Source: Heterostelium multicystogenum (lineage: Eukaryota > Evosea > Eumycetozoa > Acytosteliales > Acytosteliaceae). Taken from it: a stretch of 64,000 bases of DNA. Below the pieces are notes generated by a model. The model was not told the origin of the DNA and made no database searches. It was given only the letters and a program-made list of their open reading frames with translations. The stretch spans positions 1-64,000 of the forward strand of contig RCNN01000221.1 of NCBI GenBank assembly GCA_003667245.1. Direction: 5' to 3'. A program made the translations under genes and the position numbers. How positions within the stretch are numbered: the first letter of the stretch is position 1; every line of letters begins with the position of its first letter. Of the stretch, positions 11,709 to 22,985 are shown in pieces.

Positions 11709-12485
11709 TAAATAAAAATAGAACATGTACAAACTGTGATTGGACTTGCTTATCTTTCACTACACCACACCACTACACTTCACTTCACTTCACACTTTGA
11801 AACAACAACTCGATCGAATCGGTGTCACTAGTGACATTGTACAACTTTAAATCCTGCACCAAAACAACACAACAACAACAGCAAATTAACACTATTCAAT
11901 TTAAAAGTGTGAAAAGAAAAGATCTTGAAAAAGTGAGAATTGTGAGTGCTACTGTAACCGTACAATGGGTTACTTTTGTTTTGACACTTGCCAAAAACTA
12001 TTTTTATTCAAGGAATCGATCTAGATCAAGAAAAAAACCACTCAAATCTAAAAAAACATCAAAAAATAAGATAAATTAATATTAAATCATTATTTATAAA
12101 TTTAAAAAGTTATAAAAAACGTTGTGGTAACTCTTTTTATTGAAAGTATTAAAATCATTTAGAATAAACTTTAGTTTATAACCACACACATCATCAAACA
12201 AATAAATAATAATAATAATTATAATTATCTTTGTTTTTTTCTTTCACATTTTATTGTAAAATAACAGCTCGGCTCAGTTTGTAATAATCAGGTGGTTGTA
12301 ACAACCTCACACCACAAAACTAAAAATCAGACTTTTCTTTTTTGTTTTAATACCAAAATCAATTTTAAATTTAGATCAAATTTAGTGTAATCCCATCAGT
12401 TGGCGCTTAGTCAAATTAGTTGTTTGTTATATAATTACTATTACTCTATTAGTAAATATTATTAAGATATATATATAGTTAAAGA
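11709..12485. other. Intergenic, promoter of the prominin-like gene
   Basis: AT-rich spacer. A non-ATG open frame at 11822-12079 lacks protein character and is rejected. A T-rich/A-rich core with TATATATAG lies at about 12468-12478 just before the ATG at 12486. Confidence 0.5.
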
Positions 12486-14153
12486 ATGAAGTTTATATCT
12501 ATTTTGGCAATTGTTTGCTTCATTTTGTCGATTCAAATATGTTATGGTGATTCAGAGTCCAGAGCTCTGGATATCATCAAGGATTACTCGAATATCACAA
12601 GATACACTTATTTCACCACCGATCGAAAGCTGACAAAATATCCACCTGGATTCTGTGGTGGATCGCCAGTCGACGATTGTGACTGGTCCAAGTATGCTGA
12701 GGCTGTCTTGTTGTTGTCCGGTGTCACTTTGGTCATCGGTTTGGTGTGTCTCTGTCTTGCTGTTGTATTTTGGCTGGGTCGTTCATTTTTGTTTGGTGGA
12801 TGTCGCCCAACACACGGATTCCTCTGTCCAGGTCCAAAGTTGGATCCTGAGATCGGTGAGGGATACTCTCGTTGCCAGGTTTGGACATTGCGTATTTTTG
12901 TTTTGTTGTTTGCCATTGCCGCAGTGCCATTGTTTATCACTGCCATGACTGGTAATAAACGTTCCACCAATGGTGTCAACAAAGTCGGTGACATCATCAT
13001 TGCCAAGGCCGACTTGACTATCGAGCAGCTTCAAAACATCACCGCCGAAGTCAACTCTACCGAATTCGAAAGACTTGATATATACAGTTCATCAAACACT
13101 CGTCAAGAGATTCTTGCACAGCTTCAAAACATCACTGATCAAGGTATAAAGATTCAGAACAAAGCCAACGATATCGATGAACAAGCAAGAAAATACAGCG
13201 GATGGCGTAACGATATTGTTTTGGCAGGTCTCATCGTTGGTTTGGTTGTGTGCATTGTCGCAGCACTCTCTGCCATCTGTAACATCCCAATGCTATCTTT
13301 GATCGCAGCTCTTGCTTTGGTTGTCGTTCTTCCTTTCACCTGGTTCGTGTTCTCTGTTCACTATCCAGTAAACTCTCTCATTTCTGATGTTTGTATCACT
13401 TTTAATTCCACTGGAACTGGTTTGTCCAACTACACAAACCCATTGATCAATGAAGTTTTCAAAGACTGCCAAAACCAAAGCAACACAATTCCATCTTTCC
13501 ATTCACTTGAGAATCTTGTTATGGATCTCCTCAACTCTTCTTACAATCAAGCATGCACCGATGGTATTGATAACATCTGTTCACTTCAGTTCCCACTCTA
13601 TCCAAATAATGATTACTCACAACCACCCGTTCAAACCCACATCATGAACTGCACTGGTTTGCCAGCATGTGGAAATGGAACAATGGACGATTATCTCAGC
13701 CAACCCATTTACGATTTCCAACTTGGTTGCGCTACTACCCCAGCCATTTACACTTGCCCTTCTCCAATGCCTTGCGCAGCAGGACAACAAGTCATATCTT
13801 GCCAAGTAAAGGTGGAGCCTTCTGTAACTAAATGTCAAACCGATTGTATAAATAGCGAAATCAAAAACATGTCACAAATTGCTGTCAATGGTATCGAAGC
13901 TCTCGAGTCATTCCAAGAAATCTGGGACCAACAAGTCCATCCTCTCATCAAGTGTAGCAATCTCATGCCATTCATTGAAGACGTTCAACAAGTTGCATGT
14001 GTAGAAGAAATTGACTCACTCTTGTTACTAATCACCCCAACTGGTTTATTTGCGATTTTAATGATTGGTGTTGGTATCACTTCTGTTCTTGGACACAAGC
14101 GTTTCAACAAAAAAGCACATGCCCAACCATCTTACCACCACGAAATGGCATAA
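12486..14153 (+). CDS. Prominin/tweety-like five-pass membrane glycoprotein
   Basis: An intact single exon of 555 codons. Residues 1-22 form a signal peptide. Hydrophobic helices lie at about 71-98, 133-156, 243-264, 268-292 and 520-545. The loop between helices 1 and 2 is Cys-rich (GGCRPTHGFLCPGP), and two large loops, about 157-242 and 293-519, carry N-glycosylation sequons and, in the second, many cysteines (CNGTMDD-type, CPSPMPCAAG). This topology (outside N terminus, five helices, Cys-rich cytosolic loop, two big extracellular loops) is that of prominins and related tweety channels, which mark membrane protrusions or bind lipids. No close family signature beyond topology is visible, so the name is by architecture. 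TAA at 14151. Confidence 0.65.
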   Translation: MKFISILAIVCFILSIQICYGDSESRALDIIKDYSNITRYTYFTTDRKLTKYPPGFCGGSPVDDCDWSKYAEAVLLLSGVTLVIGLVCLCLAVVFWLGRSFLFGGCRPTHGFLCPGPKLDPEIGEGYSRCQVWTLRIFVLLFAIAAVPLFITAMTGNKRSTNGVNKVGDIIIAKADLTIEQLQNITAEVNSTEFERLDIYSSSNTRQEILAQLQNITDQGIKIQNKANDIDEQARKYSGWRNDIVLAGLIVGLVVCIVAALSAICNIPMLSLIAALALVVVLPFTWFVFSVHYPVNSLISDVCITFNSTGTGLSNYTNPLINEVFKDCQNQSNTIPSFHSLENLVMDLLNSSYNQACTDGIDNICSLQFPLYPNNDYSQPPVQTHIMNCTGLPACGNGTMDDYLSQPIYDFQLGCATTPAIYTCPSPMPCAAGQQVISCQVKVEPSVTKCQTDCINSEIKNMSQIAVNGIEALESFQEIWDQQVHPLIKCSNLMPFIEDVQQVACVEEIDSLLLLITPTGLFAILMIGVGITSVLGHKRFNKKAHAQPSYHHEMA

Positions 14154-14334
14154 TAAATAAACATAAATAAATAGAATTTAAAACAAATAATTTATTAGAA
14201 CGAAAGAAACTTTCTAGAGAGTAACTACTGTTAGGAGACCTATTTCCCGAAGGATTTAAGTAATATCTACTTTACAGGTGCTCCTCAGCCTAAAGCTGGT
14301 AAGATTATGACTTCTGAAGCTTCATTAAATGTAA
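14154..14334. other. Intergenic between convergent genes
   Basis: Short spacer of 181 bp between the prominin-like gene and the minus-strand GTPase-like gene; no feature recognised. Confidence 0.5.
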
Positions 14335-15733
14335 TCAATCCACATCATCGTGAGGAGGATTTATATTCGAAAAACAAAACCAACTTCTAGGAGGATGATT
14401 TTTGAGATAGTTTTCCTGATAAAATTTCTGAATTGCCTTAGTTTGTTCAATAAACAATTGTTTATTGACCAAATTGAGATTTCCCTCATGTTGTAGGTAA
14501 AGATTTTCAATTTCTTGGGGAGTATGATTAAAAAGATTTAGTATTTTTTCAACTAAATTTATATTAATTTGATTGGGTTTCTCTTTACTCTCATTTGTTG
14601 AATTTTTCGTTAAAAAGAAAGGTATTTTCGAAATAATAGAACTTTGATCATGTTTAGGTTGGGTTTCTCTTGTTTGGAAAGCTTTAATATCACTGAGATT
14701 GTTTTTGAAAGTTTCTAAACACTTGTTGGAAATGAATCTAGTCATTTCAGATGATCTTTCTATTTCATGATTAAGGAATTGTACAATGGGGTAGAACCTA
14801 TCAATAGAATTTATATTTGAAATTATTCCTCTTATTTTTCTACAACATTCAAGAAGTTCTTTGAAATTTGTATCTAAATTGTTTTTAAAGGTTGAATTCA
14901 ATAATTTGAAGTTTTTATAATTTTTGGTATCCAACATGCAAGAATGGTTTTTAATGGATGCATTAATATTTTCTAAAAACCCAGAAATTTTATTTTCAAT
15001 ATCCAAAAGGCAAGAGAAATCATTTGTTGATATAGAAGGAAGATTAGATGCATATTCTAATATACAACCAATAGAGTCCAAACAATCTTGAAGAAGAATT
15101 TCTTTTCTTTTATCAACTAAACTCTCAGAGTGGTCAAATTTGAATGAATTCTTCATATAAAAGACATTTTCATTTTTGTCTTTTAAAATCTTTTCTAAAG
15201 CTTCCTTTTTAAAATCGAAATTGCAATCTTCAACAAAACCTTTTGTCATAAGAAATACCACATTTTTAAACATTGAGTCTGGAATTAAATCCATAATTTT
15301 TGTGATACAATCATGATTTTCCAATGTCATTCTTGATCCTGTTCCATTGAGTACTATTACAATACAATTAATAGTCTTAATAGAAGCAAGAGTCTTTGTT
15401 ATCTTTAAGTAATAGTTTGGAGAACCAATAGAAATTGTGTCTATTAAATTAAAATTATTGCATTTATAAATAGAACATTCTTTAGTTGGGGATGAAACAT
15501 TGATTTCAACATATTTTTTTTAAACTTTCTAAACCAATTGTTTTTCCTTGAATATAGTTGAAAATTAGATTTATTGTTGAAGTTTTGCCATCATTAGGAC
15601 CAATAAAGCACAGATTAATATCTTTATTCATTTTGTATATATAAAAGAAATGTTTTTTTAATATAGAATTTAGTTGAGGAGAGGAAGATATGTTTAAATA
15701 GTTGTTATACAGATGTTTCAAACTTAAACTCAT
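14335..15733 (-). CDS. AIG1-like GTPase with degenerate nucleotide-binding motifs
   Basis: The minus frame from 15733 or, more likely, the ATG inside FYIYKMNKDINLCFIG gives a P-loop-like IGPNDGKTSTINLIFNYIQG. A frame change at the A8 run near 15520 continues as YVEINVSSPTKECSIYK, NLIDTISIGSPNYYL, SIKTINCIVIVLNGTGSRM and then a 331-codon frame ending at 14335. The sequence is collinear with its neighbour at 16222 (same VLNGT/VINGS strand, F-K-N-V/I segment, NVFY/NIFY strand). The P-loop has only three residues between G and GK (normally four), the DxxG switch is DTISIG and the TKxD position reads MTKGF. GTP binding is therefore doubtful. The C-terminal part is helical and ends SWFCFSNINPPHDD. 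The AIG1 kinship is inferred from the neighbour. Confidence 0.65.
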
Positions 15734-16221
15734 AAGACCTATTAATTAAAAATTCAAGTCTATTCTTAGTAAAACAATAAACAACCTAGGTTTGGAAGAA
15801 CAAGAGTTCTACAAGAAAAAGGATTGTTATATAGCTCTTCCACTATGTGTATGATCATAAGTTTCAATTCACATGAGTACATTTATAAAAAATAACCTAC
15901 TCCCCATTTTTGGGGTAAAGTATTAATGTTGTTTGATTACAATCACTCTGATATTAATATGTAATAGCTATGAAAATTTTATTAAACGTAGCTGATGATA
16001 ACTGTATAAAAAATTATCATCTAAATGTAAATTTATTGGACTATGATTTTAAAGTGAAAATTAATGGGTGTAATTGATATTTCTTGATTTTTAACGAAGA
16101 GACTTAAATTTTACATTAATAGTTCTTATTAATTTAAGTTTTTATACAAGAATATAAGTTATACTTATTATTTAATAACTAAAAATTGGGGATTTTCCTT
16201 ATATATAGAATCGAAACTTTC
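15734..16221. other. Divergent promoter between two GTPase genes
   Basis: Very AT-rich 488-bp spacer between the divergent AIG1-like genes; no gene. It may serve both promoters. Confidence 0.5.
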
Positions 16222-17743
16222 ATGGACTCAATTCAACAAAAAATGAAAGTAAATATTATAATAATATTTTTAATAGGAGAAACTGTAAGAACTATCAAAA
16301 TAAGTAATAAGTTTATAAAGTTATTAATTGTATTATTACTTTAGGGAGCTGGAAAGTCTTCACTTATCAATTTATTTTGTAACTTTTTTAGTGGAAATAA
16401 AAAATGTTAAGCAATTAAAGGTTGCAATACCAAACTACTTTTTCAAAAGCACAGAAAATGTTCAGTCTTCTGAAATCAATTTGCATGATAGGTCTTCAAG
16501 TCATACTTCAACTTGTCTTAGCTATGATTATAAAATAGACGAATCAACAATTATAAGGCTATATGACAGTCCAGGTCTAAATGATACTAATGGAATGGAT
16601 CAAGATTTTAAAAACTTAAATGAAATTCTATCAACCTTTGCTAAAGTTGATAATATATCATCTATAATGCTAGTTATCAATGGTTCAACTTCAAGAAAAA
16701 CTTTAAATATATCCAATTCTTTGGTTACTATCAAGGGAAATTTCCCAGATTCAATAATGAAGAACATTGGGGTAATCCTTACAAATTGTGATCAGTCTAC
16801 CTCCAATTTTGACTTGGACTTGATTAAAGAATTTGTGAATAGTGACAAATCCAATATATTTTATCTCAATAATTCATTCTTTAGTAATGATCCCAAATCT
16901 TTAGATGAAAGGTCTTGGAGGAGAATGACCATAAATTATGAAGATTGTTTTGAAGAATTACAAAGAATTGTGGATTTTTTTAAAAATTCCAAAAAAATTT
17001 CATCAAAAGATTTCATGATAATGAAGCTTCTTAGAGGAAATATAAAAAGAAAGTTCCACAAAATTAAATTACAGTTCTTAAATTTAATCAAGACCTTGAA
17101 CGAACTCACTATTGCTCAGGATAGGTTGAAAGAATATAGTAAAGTTGAAGAATGTTTTAGAAACTATACTGAAAAAAAACAAATAATGGTAAAATCTTTG
17201 GTAAAAGTAGATTACTATAGCACAATATGTTATACCTGTAATACCGTTTGTCATGAAAAATGTTCTCTTGAAGAAACAAAATCAATTGGACATAATATAT
17301 TTCAGCGTTGTGCTTGTATGAAAAAACACCAATGTACTGTATGTGAGAATAAATGTAGTTATTCCAATCATTATCATGACAGATTCAAAATGGAAGAAAA
17401 AATCCAGACTTTGGAAACTGTACTTCAAGGTGTGAAATCAAAGTATGAAGCTGCTGTCTCTGAAAAACACAATTTACAAATTGAAATCACCACCGCTCAG
17501 AAAAGTATTGATTCCATCCAACTAGTTATTAAAACGAAAGCCCAAAAGCTAGAAGATGATTGCTTAGAAATCAAAAAGTTGTGTTCAGGTTTCAACATTG
17601 TTGATGAAATCAATTGCATGGTTCAGAATATGGAAAAGGAAAATTCGCAAATTATTGATTTCGAAGTCAGAAAGAAAGCTGATTTGGTATTAAAAACAAT
17701 TAAAACCTTATCAGATTCAATGAAATCAATTTCAATTTCGTAA
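16222..17743 (+). CDS. AIG1-type GTPase with Cys/His zinc-binding segment and coiled coil
   Basis: Exon 1 (16222-16284) encodes MDSIQQKMKVNIIIIFLIGET. A 60-bp intron (16285-16344) splits the P-loop, and splicing yields GETGAGKSSLINL. One extra A in the A6 run near 16402 shifts the frame; without it the coding sum is exactly 487 codons. G3 is DSPGL and G4 is TNCD. The AIG1/IMAP hydrophobic region (MLVINGSTSRKTLNISNSL) follows, then a Cys/His cluster (CYTCNTVCHEKCSL, CACMKKHQCTVCENKCSYSN and HYHDRF), probably two zinc sites, then a coiled coil to TAA at 17741. GIMAP-like GTPases act on membranes; a Cys-rich module after the G domain is seen in several eukaryotic relatives. The exact role is unknown. 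Confidence 0.85.
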
Positions 17744-17935
17744 CCAGAACTCAGTGTTTAGTTACAATTTATCCTCTTTACTCTCTACCGTTTTTTAGAA
17801 TATCAATAAACTTTTAACCCCTTTTTTATTAAGTTTTAGTTATTTTCATACAGAAGATTCCTCTTTTTAAAGTAATATTGTATTTATGTTATATGTTTAT
17901 TTATTAATTGTAAAAATAATAAATCATCATTAAAA

Positions 17936-18290
17936 ATCAACTGCATGGTTCAGAATGTGGAAAAGGAAAACTCAAAAATTACAGATTTTGAAGTCAGAAA
18001 GGAAGCTGATTTTGTCTTAACATCAATTAAAACCTTAGCAGATTCCATGATATCAATTTCCATTTCTCAACCAGAACTCTGATGTGTTAGTTACTATTTA
18101 TCCTCTAGAGGACTCTTTTTATTTTAGAATAACAATATACATTTTAAACTCTGTTTTTTATAAAGTAATTTCATTGTTTTAAAGATTAATAAAGATGCAT
18201 TTTAAAAACAATTCAATTGAATAATGTTCTAATTCTAAGTTTTAGTTATTTTGAGAAGATTCCACCTTTTTTAAAGGTGATATCAAAGAG
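17936..18290 (+). pseudogene. Tandem duplicate of the 3' end of the AIG1-type GTPase gene
   Basis: From 17936 the sequence repeats 17609 onward with an offset of about 327 bases: INCMVQNVEKENSKITDFEV, then RKEADFVLTSIKTLADSM, ISISISQPEL and TGA at 18080-18082. The parental stop (TCG TAA) is CAA here, so reading continues four codons further. Similarity extends through the 3' flank (TTAGTTA.TTTATCCTCT, then AAGTTTTAGTTATTTT and AAGATTCC...TTTTTAAAG). Only the terminal part of the coiled coil is present and there is no start, so it is a gene fragment, moderately diverged. Confidence 0.85.
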
Positions 18291-19061
18291 AATGGTACAA
18301 AATATATAAATAAATAAAAAAGAGATTGTATGTTATTTAAGTTATTAATTGTATAAAATCAGTAAAAGAATTGATTTATATGATCTATAATTATTTGTAG
18401 ATGTCGTCATATTTACCAGTAATTAATTGTTGGTGAATTGCAAAAAACAAACAAATTTAATTAAAAAAATAAAAAGAATTAACTGCAAATGAGATAAGAT
18501 GGTACGGTTTTGAACAATTGATAAAAAACTAATGAGATGATGAATTTCTTGCGAAATTTTTCACTGGTATCGAAACAACTAAAAAACAAAAAAATTAAAA
18601 ATCATTTTTCCAAATCTCTGGGAAATTATCTTTGTTTATTTAGTTGAAAAAAAACAGGTAGTTAAACAGGGCTGTCCAAAAAAGAAAAACAAGTCAAGTG
18701 ATACTCGAAGGAATGTTCTATCAACTTTGTCTACTCTTCAGAGGAAATTTCTTTTTAATTGTTTTTAATTAAATTCCCTTGTAACTTTCAATTTGAAAGC
18801 CTACCAACAAACCTATTTAAACTCCCAGCTTCATCAATCTCAAAATACAATTCCAATTACATCCAATTAATATTAATAATAATAATAATAGTATAATATT
18901 ATATTCCTGTATAATATTTATTTTAATTATTTCTATATAAATTAATATATATCTATTCTGTAAATAATTTTTAAACTTACTTTTATAAGTTTTAACCAAC
19001 TTTAATAATTTAACTATTCAATCTAAATATTTCCAAATATAATAATAGTAGTAGTAATATA
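18291..19061. other. Intergenic, promoter of cathepsin L
   Basis: AT-rich DNA with several A/T homopolymers. A minus-strand open frame at 18817-18999 is low-complexity and rejected. Directly upstream of the highly expressed-looking protease gene. Confidence 0.5.
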
Positions 19062-20054
19062 ATGAGATTGTTACTTGCACTCTTTATGATTGTAGGTATT
19101 GCCTCCGGAGCAAGATTGTTTGCCGAGAACCATTACCAAAATCAATTCACCAACTGGATGCTCCGTCAAGACCGTTCCTACGATGCCTTTGAGTTCCACG
19201 AACGTTACAATGCCTTCAAGGATAACCTCGATTTGGTCCACAAATGGAACTCTAAGGGATCCTCCACCGTCCTCGGTATTAATCACTTGGCCGATTTATC
19301 CAACGAAGAATACAGAAACACTTACCTCGGTATGAAGGTCGATGTTACCAAGCTTCCACAACAAGCTGCCTCACACAAGTTGAACAGAGTCTTTGCCAAA
19401 GTTGCCTCCTCCATTGACTGGAGAACCAGCGGTGCTGTTGGTCGTGTCAAGGATCAAGGTCAATGTGGTTCATGCTGGTCATTCTCTACCACTGGTTCCA
19501 TTGAAGGTGCCCACCAAATTGCCACTGGAAACTTTGTCTCCCTCTCCGAACAAAACTTGATGGACTGCTCCCGTGACTACGGAAACGAAGGTTGCAACGG
19601 TGGTTTGATGGACTCTGCCATGCAATACGTTATCCACCAAGGAGGTATCAACACTGAAGAGAGCTACCCATACACCATGTCTGACTCCTACACCTGCAAG
19701 TTCGACCCAGCCAACATTGGTGCCAAGATTACTTCCTACGTCGATGTCCAAAGAGGATCCGAATCCGATTTGGTTGCCAAGTTGAACCAAGGTCCAGTCT
19801 CTGTTGCCATCGATGCCGGTCACTCCTCCTTCCAACTCTACAAGTCTGGTGTCTACAATGAACCAATGTGCTCATCTTACAACTTGGATCACGGTGTCCT
19901 CGCTGTTGGTTACGGAACTCAAGGTAGCGACAACTACTACATTGTCAAGAACTCCTGGGGTCCAAACTGGGGTATGCAAGGTTACATTTTGATGGCCAAG
20001 GACAAGAACAACGCTTGTGGTATTGCCTCCATGGCTTCACTCCCAGTTGTTTAA
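19062..20054 (+). CDS. Cathepsin L-like cysteine proteinase (papain family C1A)
   Basis: An intact 330-residue preproenzyme. Signal peptide about 1-16; the inhibitory propeptide has an ERFNIN-like helix (E-x3-R-x3-F...N, about 44-63) and GINHLADLS at 72-80. The mature enzyme begins about residue 115 ([13 protein letters not shown]). Catalytic residues are all present: oxyanion Gln132 and Cys138 in [11 protein letters not shown], His277 in [12 protein letters not shown] and Asn297 in KNSWGPNWG. The GCNGG motif at 178-182 and paired cysteines fit cathepsin L. It acts in lysosomes or is secreted. Codon use is C-ending rich (TCC, ACC, GTC, AAG), unlike neighbouring genes, which in dictyostelids goes with high expression. 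Dictyostelids have many cpr paralogues, so no letter is assigned. Confidence 0.97.
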   Translation: MRLLLALFMIVGIASGARLFAENHYQNQFTNWMLRQDRSYDAFEFHERYNAFKDNLDLVHKWNSKGSSTVLGINHLADLSNEEYRNTYLGMKVDVTKLPQQAASHKLNRVFAKVASSIDWRTSGAVGRVKDQGQCGSCWSFSTTGSIEGAHQIATGNFVSLSEQNLMDCSRDYGNEGCNGGLMDSAMQYVIHQGGINTEESYPYTMSDSYTCKFDPANIGAKITSYVDVQRGSESDLVAKLNQGPVSVAIDAGHSSFQLYKSGVYNEPMCSSYNLDHGVLAVGYGTQGSDNYYIVKNSWGPNWGMQGYILMAKDKNNACGIASMASLPVV

Positions 20055-20624
20055 GACTGTAATGAAACATATAATATAAAATAATAATAATAATAATAGC
20101 TATGAAATCGAATACTTTTCCTATTTTTAATATTAAATGTATAGTCATTCAAATATGATCTATATCATTTACATATAAAAATCCGATTACACAATAAATA
20201 CATATTTTTTCTTTAAACCATAATTATTTTAATATATTATAGTCTTTTATTTCTTTTGAGTTTTGATATTACTATATTTACTAGTAAATCTAAAGATAAA
20301 ACAAATACATTAAACTATTACATTCCTATTAGTTAGATATGTATAAAGATATATAATACATTAAAATGATACAATCTAATGTATATTAGATAATATAATG
20401 TTTATATTAGATCATGATACATCTATTACTCACCCATTCACTCATTGCAATCGTATTAGTTTATAGAGATTTTATTATAATCTCTATATGTCTTGTGTCT
20501 ATTAATAGGTTAATCCCAATAAATGAATTCTCTAATTTACAATGAAATTCATAAAACTGGATTGACTTCTGTCATTTTTGCTTTTATACTTTTGTCGATT
20601 AATTTATTGATAGATTGTTTGAGG
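20055..20624. other. Intergenic between cathepsin L and MED9 candidate
   Basis: AT-rich spacer. The frame of the next gene is open upstream to an ATG at 20523, which would add a hydrophobic 34-residue N-terminal extension (VIFAFILLSINLLIDCL); I treat this as leader or 5' UTR. Confidence 0.45.
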
Positions 20625-21027
20625 ATGAACACAAAGGTTGAACTTGAGCCTCAACAATCAGTTGAAGAATTACTACAAGAATTTCAATTATTTCCTTTTA
20701 TACTAGATATAATATCAAGGTTGAAAGATGATGAGCTAGAGGTATCGAGAGCTGTCAATGCTCTTAATGAAAAGGTTGCAAAAGCACTTAAAGTACTCAA
20801 CTCAATACCAGGTGCTAATAGAACTCTAGAAGAACAAGAACAACTACTAGCATCATATAAAGATAAACTACAAAAGAAAAAGTATTTAATACCTACAATA
20901 CTATATCAATTATACTCTTTTATAAAAGAGTAATTTTAGATTAACTAACATTACTATCAACTGCAGAGATCTAATAGCAAAGCTAACAGAGGTTAAAATG
21001 TTTCAAAAGTATATAGATGAGAAATGA
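20625..21027 (+). CDS. med9: Mediator subunit 9-like protein
   Basis: Starting at ATG 20625 (MNTKVELEPQQSVEELLQEF) the protein reads through FILDIISRLKDD, LNEKVAKALKVLNSIPGAN, TLEEQEQLLASYKDKLQKKK. An 85-bp intron (20882-20966, GTATTT...CTGCAG) joins in phase to DLIAKLTEVKMFQKYIDEK and TGA at 21025, giving exactly 105 residues. The helical pattern with lPG...T.eEQ..ll..y+..L..K..Li.K is that of MED9/Cse2-type Mediator proteins. Mediator links activators to RNA polymerase II; MED9 sits in the middle module. An alternative start at 20523 would add a hydrophobic segment not expected in a nuclear protein. Identification rests on pattern memory, so moderate confidence. Confidence 0.6.
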
Positions 21028-21238
21028 CCAATCAGCTGCGTCACTGTCGACAGCAGATGCATCAATAGATAGTCAACAGCAGCAGACTCATATCGATCAA
21101 GATACAGTTATGACTGAATAGAAAACAAAAAAGCAATAGACGAATATACATACACTTGTAAATAAAATAGATGATTATTTAAGATAAGGATGATAATAGG
21201 CGTACAGTGTTGGATTTATTATAGAAATGAATGTAATA
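21028..21238. other. Intergenic between convergent genes
   Basis: 3' flank of the MED9-like gene; no feature. Confidence 0.4.
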
Positions 21239-22759
21239 CTACAACATCATACCAGGTAGTGTTGAAATCTTTGATTTCACTCTGATAGACTTTGGTTTCT
21301 TGAAATGCTTTTTACAGATGGCTTTTTCTTTGTTACAACCATCGAATATAGCATTGGTCAGTATCGCACAACTAATGTTGGTTGTCTCATCAAACCTGGC
21401 ATTGGTGAAATCGCATTCTGTCAAATCGCAATGTGACAGATCGCAGCCATAGAGTATTGCACCAACAAACTTTGATCCTTTCAGATCTGAGCAAGCAAAA
21501 GTGGTATTCGATAGATTGGACCTACATCATATAATAGAAACAAGCAACAATAGTCAGTAATGATAGGTATTGGCTTTTTATCGATGTAGCCAGTGCTTAC
21601 CCTGAGAAGTTAACTAAAAAGCCTTGTGATTCATAAAAAATATTGTCTTGTATGGATGCATTTAGAACGGTGGCCCGATTAAATACACAGTTGGAACCAA
21701 TGTTTGTATTCAAGATTGCTCCATCCAATTTGCAATTGGCAAACGATGCCTGATTCATTGTAGTGTTGCTGATTATACAGTAGCTCAGATTAGAAAAGTT
21801 CAAGAGTGCACAACTCAAATCCAATCCTGTGAAGTTTGCTTTGTTCAACCACAGTCCCTGTAGTCTTGGGAAATCATAGCATCTATATTTGAGGATTTCA
21901 TAGTTAGTATCCGCGAGTCTACTTCGATTTGATTACTATTGATTGATGCCTACGAGTTTAAAATCTTGACAATTTCAGTCCTAGTTAACTCGGGCTCGTC
22001 TTTGATGGCCAGTTCTAAACCTTTTACTTTAAAGAAGACAGCCTCCTCTAGGAGTGCTGCTGTGTTGATTTGTCCTGTTGGTGCAAAATATTTCAGAGTT
22101 CGGAGGTAGTCCAAAATACAACTGAAATAGGTCGGATTTCTGTCTATGAATATAATCTGATCTCTTTGAATCTGTTTGATTTGCATTTCCACTATCTTGA
22201 ACAACAGTGAATCTTTAGCCCTTAAAATGGTACTGAGACTGGTCGCGAATAAAGTACCGCCAACATTAAAATTTACAGGTGTAGTTCTGTCGATTGTCAC
22301 TCCATTTATCTCAACCATATTGTAAGAGTTGGAGGAAGACTGTTTATCTTCGCTGATCTGCTCGACGGTGCTTTCAATGTTGTTTTGTTCTTTTACTGTT
22401 GGAATTGGAATAGCCAAGGGTGACATCACCTTCTGAGACCGGGTTGAGACAACCAACTCTGATTCCTCTTCACTATCGCTATGAAACTTTAGAATTGGGT
22501 TGTTTGAGTGGACTCTTGAGTATAGATTGTGTAGATCGCTTCAATGCAGCAGCGGATGTAGCAATAGAAGGTGTAGACAAATCATCATCCGAACTATTAT
22601 CTGATTCCGACTGTTTGGAAGGCGAAGGCGTGGAAGCTGATGAAAACTTTGTAAACTCCTCCAACTCCAAAGCACTTAGATCTCTTAGAATTTTCTTATC
22701 AGTACTATTCAATCCACTACTACTACTACTCCTACTAATATTTTCCACTTGGTTCATTG

Positions 22760-22798
<39 letters not shown>

Positions 22799-22985
22799 TA
22801 CTATTAATACTATTTAAACTATTTCTATTTGATGTATTTGTATTTGTATTTGATAATGATAATGAAGATAAATCACTGTTATTATTATTATTATTATTAT
22901 TTAATTTAGTAAAGTGTAATTTTAATAAATTATCTTTACTCAATGACCTAACAGATGATATATTCTGTCTATCTTTGATATCCAT
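21239..22985 (-). CDS. BTB/POZ (T1-type) plus pentapeptide-repeat protein, KCTD9-like
   Basis: A minus-strand gene of three exons (22985-21954, 21882-21601, 21521-21239) with introns of 71 and 79 bp that join in phase. The N-terminal part is low-complexity with two Asn runs and Ser-rich text. A BTB T1-type domain follows (PVNFNVGGTLFATSLSTIL, DRNPTYFSCILDYLRT, LLEEAVFFKVKGLE). The next two exons encode pentapeptide repeats, A(N/D)(F/L)XX type (KANFTGLDLSCALLNFSNLS, CDLSHCDLTECDFTNARF). BTB-T1 plus pentapeptide repeats is the layout of KCTD9, a candidate cullin-3 adaptor. An extra T in the TTT near 22487 breaks the frame; removing it makes exactly 532 codons including stop. Confidence 0.85.
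22763..22797. repeat. Coding TTA/AAT microsatellite (poly-Asn)
   Basis: About twelve TTA units on the plus strand, encoding a poly-asparagine run in the KCTD9-like protein, typical of dictyostelid proteomes. Confidence 0.9.
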
